Origin: Planotetraspora mira
GTDB taxonomy: Bacteria > Actinomycetota > Actinomycetes > Streptosporangiales > Streptosporangiaceae
Direction: 5' to 3'
DNA: 64,000 nt
NCBI RefSeq assembly: GCF_016863275.1
Contig: NZ_BOOO01000051.1
Coordinates: 1-64,000, forward strand
Shown here: positions 8,616 to 15,353 of the stretch, piece by piece
Layout: each line of letters starts with the position of its first letter
How positions within the stretch are numbered: the stretch's first letter is position 1
Notes under the pieces: generated by a model
What the model was told of the DNA's origin: nothing
The model's input: only the letters and a program-made list of their open reading frames with translations
Databases searched by the model: none
Made by a program: the position numbers and the translations under genes

Positions 8616-10529
8616 TCAGGCGCCGATGCGGTAGGGGCGCATCATCTCGTTGTCCTCGTGCTCGAGAACGTGGCAGTGCCACACGAACAGCCCGGGCCGG
8701 TCGAAAGTGGCCTTGATGCGGGTGATGGCGTTCGGCGGAGCGATCACCGTGTCCTTGAACCCTCTCTCCCCGGGTTCCGGTAACTGGGTGAGCCCATTGG
8801 ACGGCCGGCGGTCGACGACCTCGAACTGAACCTCGTGGACATGCATGGGATGGGCGTCGGGTGTGAAGTTGTGGAACTCCCACATCTCGGTCGAACCAGT
8901 CGCCGGATTCTCGGTTATGGGGTCGGCCCACATCTTCGCCGAACCGCGTGACTCCGAACTGCCGAGCAGCGCCGCGATGGGCCCCACGCCCGCGACGACC
9001 GCTGAGCTGTGCTCCAGCAGGGCGAGCCTGCGGGTGAGCCTGGCCGCGCCGAGCCGGTTGAGAGTGGGCAGGCGGAGTTCGGAGGGCGGCACGCTGGTGT
9101 CCTGGTCCACGAGCGGCCCCACCGTGAATCTCATCACCTGCCCGGTGGTGGCGGGGTTCGCCGGCGGGGCTGATCGGGCACCTCGATAGGGCCCGTCAGG
9201 TCCTTCGTTGATCAGGAACAGCTGTGTCCCGGCCGGGATGCCGGTGAAGTCGACGATGACGTCGGCCCGCTCGGCGGGAGCCAGGAGCAGGCCGCCCAAC
9301 TGGACCGGTGACGGCAGGAAACCGCCGTCCGATCCGATCTGCCAGAACGGCAGCGCCGCCGTCCGCGCGCTCTTCGCCGGCGGGCCACTGGCGATCTTGA
9401 GGTCGAGGAACCGGGAGTTGCAGCCGTTCAGGAACCGGAACCGGTAACGGCGCGGCTCGACGTGCAGGTCCGGCCAGGTCCGGCCGTTGACCGTCATCGT
9501 GGTGCCGAAGAATTCCGGCACCCAGATGGGCGAGACGTCACTGCGGGGCACATAGGGCCCGGAGAAGCCGTCGGAGAGCCTCCGGCTGTCCGGGTAGAGG
9601 AGCGAGCCGCCGGCTGAGAACGATTTGTCCTGGATCAGGATCGGAATCTCGTGATACCGCGTGGTCGGGGCGTCGCCCGCCCTGGGGGCGGGGCCGGGGA
9701 GAACGCCGGACGGCAGGTCGGAGGGGCCGCCGCGGAGGAGGTAGAAGCCGGCGAGGCCGGCGTAGACGTTGAGCCGGGTGATGCCCAATGTGTGGTCGTG
9801 GAACCACTGTGTGGCGGCTCTCTGGTCGTTGGCGTACTGGTAGACGGCGGAACCGGCCGCCCATCGGACACCTTCCCGTATTCCGAACGTGTGCGCGAAC
9901 TCGGAATAGAGTGAGCCCTCACGGGCGTACCCGGCGGAGATGTTCCTCGCCGCGGGCAGGAACCATGCCTCCGGATGCCCGTCGCTGTCGTCCCAGCTGT
10001 GGCCGCCGTGGAGATGGGTGACGATCGGGACAGGTCCCCGATAGCGCCCGGGTGTCGATGCGAACCTCGGCCGGGTGTCTCGCTTGGACGGCCCTCCCGG
10101 AGGGTTGGCCCAGTGCAACGTCGGATCGACGGGCAGAAGGTGGGGACGGTAGCGGCCGTCGCCGTCGACCAACTCGTTGATCCAGGTGATGCGGACGGGC
10201 CGGTCCACCGTCGCCTCGACGGTGCAGGCAGGGGTGTTGAACGTCCGCGGATGCAGTACGGACCCGTAACCCCAGACGGTTGTGGTCGGAAGACCCGGCG
10301 GCAGGATCTGCTGCTGGAACTGCCGAACGCCGATCATGTAGTGGTCGACCGGTCCTTCCGGCGATGGCAGGTTCGGCATCACGGGAGGGATGGCCAGCGG
10401 TGCCACATATTTCGGGATCGCCGCCGGGTCCAGTGCCCGTTCCGTGGCCGCGGCGCTCCCGGCGGTCCGGAATGCGAGCATCGCGGCCGCGCCCGCCCCC
10501 GTCTTGAGGAACTGCCGTCGTGTCACCAT
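8616..10529 (-). CDS. Tat-exported multicopper oxidase (CotA/bilirubin oxidase type)
   Basis: The 637-residue protein starts with a twin-arginine signal, TRRQFLKTGAGAAAM. All four copper-ligand clusters are present: HLHGGHSW (His172, His174), QWFHDHTLG (His244, His246), HPMHVHE and HCHVLEHE near the C-terminus with the Cys-His type-1 ligands. The long insert sequence and spacing fit the three-domain CotA-like oxidases, which oxidise phenols, bilirubin or Mn/Fe with reduction of oxygen to water outside the cell. GGAGG lies seven bases before the ATG. A DevR-like half-matching palindrome lies directly upstream at 10542-10557. The gene runs in the same direction as the kinase/ATPase gene behind it. 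Confidence 0.93.
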   Translation of the reverse strand: MVTRRQFLKTGAGAAAMLAFRTAGSAAATERALDPAAIPKYVAPLAIPPVMPNLPSPEGPVDHYMIGVRQFQQQILPPGLPTTTVWGYGSVLHPRTFNTPACTVEATVDRPVRITWINELVDGDGRYRPHLLPVDPTLHWANPPGGPSKRDTRPRFASTPGRYRGPVPIVTHLHGGHSWDDSDGHPEAWFLPAARNISAGYAREGSLYSEFAHTFGIREGVRWAAGSAVYQYANDQRAATQWFHDHTLGITRLNVYAGLAGFYLLRGGPSDLPSGVLPGPAPRAGDAPTTRYHEIPILIQDKSFSAGGSLLYPDSRRLSDGFSGPYVPRSDVSPIWVPEFFGTTMTVNGRTWPDLHVEPRRYRFRFLNGCNSRFLDLKIASGPPAKSARTAALPFWQIGSDGGFLPSPVQLGGLLLAPAERADVIVDFTGIPAGTQLFLINEGPDGPYRGARSAPPANPATTGQVMRFTVGPLVDQDTSVPPSELRLPTLNRLGAARLTRRLALLEHSSAVVAGVGPIAALLGSSESRGSAKMWADPITENPATGSTEMWEFHNFTPDAHPMHVHEVQFEVVDRRPSNGLTQLPEPGERGFKDTVIAPPNAITRIKATFDRPGLFVWHCHVLEHEDNEMMRPYRIGA

Positions 10530-10541
10530 CCGTATGCCTCC

Positions 10542-10557
10542 GGGACCGATGGTTCCT
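10542..10557 (-). promoter_or_regulatory. Weak DevR-like palindrome before multicopper oxidase gene
   Basis: GGGACCGATGGTTCCT is an imperfect palindrome related to the GGGACC...GGTCCC sites of this island. It lies only 12 bp from the start codon, very close for an activator site, and has no partner 22 bp away, so function is doubtful. Confidence 0.3.
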
Positions 10558-10571
10558 GTCGACTTCCTTGA

Positions 10572-12065
10572 TCAGCCTGGTTGCATCCGGGATCGGTGGA
10601 ACCGCCGTGGAACGCCGCCGCAGCGGGGATGGATCGCCCTGAGTGCCTGCTCCAGTGCCTGATCCGAGGGCGCGCTGGTGTCGATCTCGGACGCCTCGAG
10701 CCAGGGCGCCGCTCTCGCCGTCATGGCTGCGGCGATCGCCTGGTCGGCATCCGAGACGCCGCCGACACGGTGGGAGAGCCGCTCGGCGACGACGTGCGGC
10801 GGGGCGGTGCAGCACAGCGCGACGAAGTCGCTGCACGTGCGTTCCGCGAGCCGTTCGGCGGCGGCCCGGTGAGCGGCATCGGTCCAGGACGCGTCGAGAA
10901 TGACCGGCTCTCCGTGCCGGAGCAGTCTCGCCGCTCTGGACAACAGCTCCTCATAGGTGCGCTCGGTCCAGTCCGCCCGGTAGATGCCTTCCCCGAATGG
11001 CGCGGCGGCGGATTGTTCAGGCGCGATGCCGGCGATTTCCTTACGGACGCGGTCACTGCTGAGCACCGTGGTGCCAAGACGATCGGCGATGGCGGACGCC
11101 AGGGTCGATTTGCCGGTCGCGGGTGGTCCACCGACGAGGACGAGAGTGATGGCGCCGGCCCGGAGGTGGCGAAGGGTGAGCTCAGCGAGCTCGCGGGACC
11201 TCCAGGCCGCATCGGCGTCTCCCTGCGCGTGCCGCAGACAAGCGACCTTGGCACGGACGAAAGCCCGGTAAGCGACGTAGTGGTGCCAGAGCGAGGGCGG
11301 GGCGGGATCGCCGGAGAACTCGGCGTACCAGCCCAGGAAGAGCTCGGACAGCCGGTCAGCGCCCAGTCGTTCCAGATCCATGGCCAGGAAGGCCGCGTCG
11401 TCCAGGCCGTCGACGAAGCGGAGGCGTTCGTCGAACTCCAGGCAGTCCAGGATTCGGGGCCCGTCGTCGAGGCAGAAGACGTCGTCGGCGAGCAGGTCGC
11501 CGTGGCCGTCCACGATTCGGCACGCACTGACCCGCGCCTCGAAAAGAGCATGCCGGCCGTCGATGAAGCGCACGGTCAGGAGCTCGATCTCGGAGATGAC
11601 GTCGCTACCGACAGGGACATCCCGCAGCCCGCGGACCTGGGCGAAGCTTGCCATCCAGCGAGATCTCAGCGCGTTCCAGCCCCCTTCCTCGTCGATCTCC
11701 GGGGAGTGAGGGGATCGCGCGTGCATGCTCGCCACCATCCGGGCTATCTGATGGAGGTGGTCCTCCACTGGACTGCCTGAGCGGATCAACGCGGCAAGGC
11801 GGCGCTCGTCGGGCATACGGCGCATCACGACCAGGTGCTCGCAGACCTCGCCGTTCGGGCTCAACACGTCGGCGACTCCCTCGTAGACATCGGGCGCCAG
11901 TCGCCGGTTGAGCCGCACCTCCTCCTGGCAGATCGTCCGCCGGGCCTCCAGTGTGGTGAAGTCCAGGAAACCGAGGTCCACCGGCTTCTTGACCTTGTAC
12001 GCGTGGTCTCCGAGGAAGATCACCACGCCCGCATGCGTCTCCTTGATCTGCGCCCACGGTTCCAT
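10572..12065 (-). CDS. Aminoglycoside-phosphotransferase-like/AAA ATPase fusion (Rv2004c-like)
   Basis: The 497-residue protein has an N-terminal phosphotransferase-like region (residues about 1-310) with the catalytic-loop motif DGHGDLLADDV, followed by a P-loop kinase domain starting with VGGPPATGKST at about 320. This two-domain order is that of Rv2004c, a DosR-regulon member beside Rv2005c (Usp) and Rv2006 (OtsB1). The substrate is unknown. The ATG has AAGGAA seven bases upstream. The gene lies 42 bp upstream of the multicopper oxidase gene on the same strand and 85 bp downstream of the DUF1918 gene. The C-terminal 25 residues are arginine-rich and look poorly conserved. Confidence 0.85.
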   Translation of the reverse strand: MEPWAQIKETHAGVVIFLGDHAYKVKKPVDLGFLDFTTLEARRTICQEEVRLNRRLAPDVYEGVADVLSPNGEVCEHLVVMRRMPDERRLAALIRSGSPVEDHLHQIARMVASMHARSPHSPEIDEEGGWNALRSRWMASFAQVRGLRDVPVGSDVISEIELLTVRFIDGRHALFEARVSACRIVDGHGDLLADDVFCLDDGPRILDCLEFDERLRFVDGLDDAAFLAMDLERLGADRLSELFLGWYAEFSGDPAPPSLWHHYVAYRAFVRAKVACLRHAQGDADAAWRSRELAELTLRHLRAGAITLVLVGGPPATGKSTLASAIADRLGTTVLSSDRVRKEIAGIAPEQSAAAPFGEGIYRADWTERTYEELLSRAARLLRHGEPVILDASWTDAAHRAAAERLAERTCSDFVALCCTAPPHVVAERLSHRVGGVSDADQAIAAAMTARAAPWLEASEIDTSAPSDQALEQALRAIHPRCGGVPRRFHRSRMQPG

Positions 12066-12150
12066 CGAGATTCCTTCGCGCTTCGCATCTTCGGCTCCGC
12101 GAGCGGCAGACCTTGAGCACGTTCCTGTGCGACTCCCGCCGGGGTCAGCC

Positions 12151-12345
12151 CTACCAGGGATGCGGCTGGTGTTCGATATGCGCGTCGGGCCCTGGAAAGA
12201 CGAGAGTCTCCCGCACCTGGTCGAGCCACCGCACGACGTAGGGCGGCGACCCGTTGGCGTGGTAAAGAGCCGTGATCAGACCAATGCGTCGCGGCCCGTC
12301 CAGACGAGGATTTTCGATGAGGCGGTCGCCGACTGCTGCCTTCAT
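12151..12345 (-). CDS. DUF1918 small protein
   Basis: This 64-residue protein matches the DUF1918 pattern: an N-terminal KAAVGDRLI strand, a central SPPYVVRW segment and the end motif FPGPDAHIEH. The fold is a small beta-barrel. Function is unknown; such genes are frequent in actinobacterial stress clusters. A DevR-like box lies 38-51 bp upstream of its ATG on the same strand. The Shine-Dalgarno sequence is weak. It probably heads the leftward unit that continues into the Rv2004c-like gene. Confidence 0.8.
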   Translation of the reverse strand: MKAAVGDRLIENPRLDGPRRIGLITALYHANGSPPYVVRWLDQVRETLVFPGPDAHIEHQPHPW

Positions 12346-12382
12346 ATTCGTCTACGCTGCCACCGTGAACCCTGCGGGCCTA

Positions 12383-12411
12383 GGGACCTAAGCCCTGGCC
12401 TCAGAGGTCCC
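12383..12411 (-). promoter_or_regulatory. DevR/DosR-like box upstream of DUF1918 gene
   Basis: Positions 12383-12396 read GGGACCTAAGCCCT on the plus strand (AGGGCTTAGGTCCC on the minus). A second partial site, GGGACCTCTGAGGC on the minus strand, covers 12398-12411. The first fits the 14-bp palindrome well; the second is degenerate and the spacing is shorter (15 bp between centres) than in other pairs. Confidence 0.55.
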
Positions 12412-12475
12412 AGGTCCACTTGAGCGCCTCCGCCTGGGAGGCTCTCGCTCGGGCGATCGGCGGCCCGCTTGTCGG

Positions 12476-12800
12476 TCAGGCGCCCACGCTCTGTCCCGGC
12501 AAGGAGAACGTGCGCCTTTCCCCGCGTCGAAGCTTGGCGTGTCGGCCGTGCACGGTGACCTCCAGCGTCGGGGGCCCGTCGTCGGCTCGGGTGATCCGTA
12601 CCTGGGTGGGATCGGCGTCGATGGCGAGCTCTGCACCCCGATAGGGGATGGACAGTGACAGTGCTGTGAGACTCGGCAAGCACCCAGAAGCGGGCGATCT
12701 CGGCCAGAAGGCGCGCACCGGTCCCGGCGAGGAACTCCATGTCGCCAGTGATCGCGTAGTGATGCCATACACGCTGGACGGACTCACCGGGCCGCTGCGT
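12476..12800 (-). pseudogene. Glycoside hydrolase family 65 relic
   Basis: Two different minus-strand frames carry pieces of a GH65 enzyme (maltose, trehalose or kojibiose phosphorylase family). From about 12790 one reads VWHHYAITGDMEFL then GARLLAEIARFW, the typical catalytic-domain segment. Nearer 12480-12640 another frame reads IPYRGAELAIDADPTQV and the C-terminal beta-sandwich strands. The hundreds of residues between these parts are missing. So the gene has lost its 5' part, an internal block and its frame. In M. tuberculosis a GH65-fused OtsB1 lies next to Rv2004c, so this may be a relic of that locus. Confidence 0.7.
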
Positions 12801-12850
12801 TCGCGCAGATGGGTCCCAAGATCGAGAGGACTTCCCTGCAGCGGTTCGGT

Positions 12851-14560
12851 TCAGCCGGGCACGGCATGGTGCGGGGAGGCGGGAAGGACTCCGACGCGGC
12901 GGAGCTGGTCGCGGGCGGCGGAGATGGCCTCCGGAGTGGTGGCGAAGACCCGGCCCGCATTGTCGAGGCGAGCGATGACGCCAAGGGCATGCAACGGCTG
13001 GTGATGGCCGTCGCGAATTCCGGAGATGTAGACGATGATGCCGCGGCGTTCCAGCCGTTGGATGGCGTCGCCGAGGACCAGGGCGCCGCTGGCGTCGATG
13101 GTGGTCACGCGGGACATGCGCAAGATGACTACGGAAACGGTGGCAACCTCGGACAGCTCCAGCAGGAAGCGGTGGGCCGCCGCGAAGAACAGCGGGCCGT
13201 CCAGGCGGTAGGCCACGATGTGCTCGGCGAGTAGGGCGTGTTCCTGGTCGGTGTGGTCGCCCGGCAGGTCGGGGCGGATCGGCATCGCATCGAGGCGGAC
13301 ATTGCGTGCGATGGTGCGCAGGGCCAGCGCACCGGCCACGATCAGGCCGAGGATGACGGCCTGGACCAGGTCGAGCACCAAGGTGGCGATCGCGGTCAGG
13401 ACCAGGACCACCGCGTCGCCGCGGGTGGAACGCATCATGGCTTTGACAGAGCCGGCCTCCACCATCCGGATGGAGGTGGCCAGCAGAACGCCGGCCAGCG
13501 CGGCGAGCGGGATGCGGGCGACCAGGCCGGATGCGGTGAATACGATCACGGCCAGGATGCCGGCGTGGGCCAGAGCCGCCAGCCGGGAGTGGGCACCGGA
13601 GCGGACGTTGACGGCAGTGCGAGCGATGGCTCCGGTGGCCGGGACACCACCGAACAACGGAGCCGCCAGGTTGGCCAGACCCTGGCCGAAGAGCTCCCGG
13701 TCAGGGTCGTGCTTGTGGTTGACGCTCATGCCGTCGGCGACGGTGGCCGACAACAGCGACTCCAGTGCGGCCAGGGCGGCAACCGCGATCGCGGGGGTCA
13801 GCAGCGAAGGCAACGCGCTCAGCTGCAGGAAGGACAAGGAGGGAGCGGGCAGTCCGGCGGGGAGGTCTCCGATCCGCGTCACCGGCAGACCGGCCAGCTC
13901 GGCGGTGACGGTGGCGAGGGCGACGGCGACCAGCGAGAAGGGAAACGTGGGTCGCCGGCGCGCTCCCACCAGCATCAGTACGGCCACGGTGGCGGCGATG
14001 GCCACGGCCCACCAGTGAGGCTGCGCGAGGAAGTCGCCGGCCGCGTGCAAGGCCACCATGGTGACCTTGTCGCCCGCGGGGGTCGGAACGCCGAGGGCTG
14101 CGGGGATCTGCTGCAGACCGATCACGCAGGCGATGCCGATGGTGAAGCCCTCCACCACGGGAGCCGGGACCAGGGCCATGTACTTGCCCGCGCGTCCCAG
14201 CGCGAGCGCGATGAGCAGCAGCCCTGCCAGCACACCGACCGTCAGCACGCCGGAGGCGCCGTGCTGGTGCATGATCGGCACCAGGACCACCGTCATCGCG
14301 CCGGTGGGGCCGGACACCTGCAGGCCGGAACCGCCGAACACGGCTGCAAGCGCCCCGGCCACCACTGCGGTGGCCAGGCCCGCTTCGGCCCCCATGCCGG
14401 AGGAGATGCCGAATCCCAGCGCCAGCGGCAACGCGACGATCGCCACCGTGAGCCCGGCCAACAGGTCGCGGCGGGGACGACGGCCCATCGCCGCAAGCTC
14501 GCCGCGCTCAGGCAACACGGAACGGACTCGGGCCAGGCCCGAGGTGAGCGCATTGGTCAC
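12851..14560 (-). CDS. SulP-family anion transporter with STAS domain
   Basis: The 569-residue membrane protein has the SulP signature region near the N-terminus (LPLALGFGISSGMGAEAGL and GLQVSGPTGAMTVVL), 10-12 hydrophobic segments up to about residue 420, and a C-terminal STAS domain (about 440-555) with VVILRMSRVTTIDASGALVL. SulP proteins carry sulfate, bicarbonate or other anions across the membrane; the substrate cannot be read from sequence. Its ATG overlaps the stop of the arsR-like gene (ATGA), so the two are translationally coupled. A long open frame on the opposite strand is an artefact of GC-rich codon use. Confidence 0.9.
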   Translation of the reverse strand: MTNALTSGLARVRSVLPERGELAAMGRRPRRDLLAGLTVAIVALPLALGFGISSGMGAEAGLATAVVAGALAAVFGGSGLQVSGPTGAMTVVLVPIMHQHGASGVLTVGVLAGLLLIALALGRAGKYMALVPAPVVEGFTIGIACVIGLQQIPAALGVPTPAGDKVTMVALHAAGDFLAQPHWWAVAIAATVAVLMLVGARRRPTFPFSLVAVALATVTAELAGLPVTRIGDLPAGLPAPSLSFLQLSALPSLLTPAIAVAALAALESLLSATVADGMSVNHKHDPDRELFGQGLANLAAPLFGGVPATGAIARTAVNVRSGAHSRLAALAHAGILAVIVFTASGLVARIPLAALAGVLLATSIRMVEAGSVKAMMRSTRGDAVVLVLTAIATLVLDLVQAVILGLIVAGALALRTIARNVRLDAMPIRPDLPGDHTDQEHALLAEHIVAYRLDGPLFFAAAHRFLLELSEVATVSVVILRMSRVTTIDASGALVLGDAIQRLERRGIIVYISGIRDGHHQPLHALGVIARLDNAGRVFATTPEAISAARDQLRRVGVLPASPHHAVPG

Positions 14561-14898
14561 CGGACTCCGGTCTCCGTGTCGAGCAGCTCGCTCAGCAGCT
14601 CGTTCTGCCCTGTGAGTTTCTGCGTCAGGAGTTTGCGGGCCGCTCGTAGCAGGTCGGCGACGTCGCCACCGGACAGGGCATAGACCACGGTGGAGCCGTC
14701 GCGGTGCGCGGTCACCATCCCTGAGCGTCGCAGCACAGCCAGGTGCTGCGACAGACCCGTCGGCTCGACCTCGATGGCGGCCAGCAACTCACGTACCGGC
14801 CTCGACCCGTCCTGCAACAACTCCAGCACGCGGATCCGTACCGGGTGTCCCAGGAGCCGGAACAATTCGGCCTTCGCCTCGTACAGCGGCACCGACAT
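14557..14898 (-). CDS. ArsR-family winged-helix regulator
   Basis: The 113-residue protein has the ArsR core: KAELFRLLGHPVRIRVLELL, then the recognition helix region VEPTGLSQHLAVLRRSGMV and the wing HRDGSTVVYAL. No CxC metal motif is visible in helix 3 or 5, so a metal or redox ligand is not evident. The start MSVPLYEAK is chosen because it overlaps the stop of the preceding small gene (TGATG). It is the middle gene of a three-gene coupled operon ending in the SulP transporter and is the likely regulator of that unit. SulP-associated ArsR genes of this kind are widespread in actinobacteria. Confidence 0.88.
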   Translation of the reverse strand: MSVPLYEAKAELFRLLGHPVRIRVLELLQDGSRPVRELLAAIEVEPTGLSQHLAVLRRSGMVTAHRDGSTVVYALSGGDVADLLRAARKLLTQKLTGQNELLSELLDTETGVR

Positions 14899-15098
14899 CA
14901 CAGCGCCGTCCCCTCGCCCGAGTCGGCATCCTCGGTACCGATCTGAACACCATGCGCGCGAGCAAGCCGGACCACGTCGTCCCACTCTCCTTCGGCCACG
15001 AGCAGCTCGTCGACATCGTGATCACGGCGCGCCCGCTCGAGCGCCTCACGTGCTGAACGTGCCCGTTCTCTGATCGCAGCGGCGAATGGCCCGCTCAC
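14898..15098 (-). CDS. Small charged helical protein of unknown function
   Basis: The 66-residue product is rich in Ala, Arg, Glu and Asp, with a predicted long helix in residues 1-35 and no membrane segment. I do not recognise the family. Support for a real gene is its coupling: its TGA shares one base with the ATG of the arsR-like gene, and the reading frame stays open with high third-position GC. It would be the first gene of the small protein-ArsR-SulP operon. Confidence 0.5.
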   Translation of the reverse strand: MSGPFAAAIRERARSAREALERARRDHDVDELLVAEGEWDDVVRLARAHGVQIGTEDADSGEGTAL

Positions 15099-15281
15099 GT
15101 CACATCCTTGATCTCGGCAACGAGAAATCTCACATCATGATGAACTGAATTGCGCAGATTCGCAATTCAGAAACCCCGGGCGTCGCAGGCTCGATCAGGA
15201 CCGCCGGCTCGCTGATCCGTCTACAGGCCTGCGGCGAAGGGGTGCGATGAGGTGACGCACGCGCAAAAAGGGATTTACGCA

Positions 15282-15318
15282 GGGGCGAGGGTCCTTCGCT
15301 GAAGGGGACTTCGGCCCT
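15282..15318 (+). promoter_or_regulatory. Tandem DevR/DosR-like boxes upstream of GNAT/acyl-CoA synthetase gene
   Basis: The proximal site GGGACTTCGGCCCT (15305-15318) is a near match to the island's consensus. A distal site at about 15282-15295 reads GGACCCTCGCCCCT on the minus strand. The centres are about 23 bp apart. The proximal site ends 35 bp before the ATG. Confidence 0.6.
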
Positions 15319-15353
15319 GTGGGCATCGGGGACATCGGCGGAGCCTTGGACAC

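Noticed and set aside
10581-11780. Plus-strand open frame of 399 codons over the Rv2004c-like gene
   Set aside because: No family features; antisense to a gene with conserved P-loop and phosphotransferase motifs.
13238-14683. Long plus-strand open frame of 481 codons over the SulP transporter gene
   Set aside because: It lies antisense to a clear membrane transporter, is full of Gly, His and Gln without any family pattern, and is a typical shadow of GC-rich codon use.
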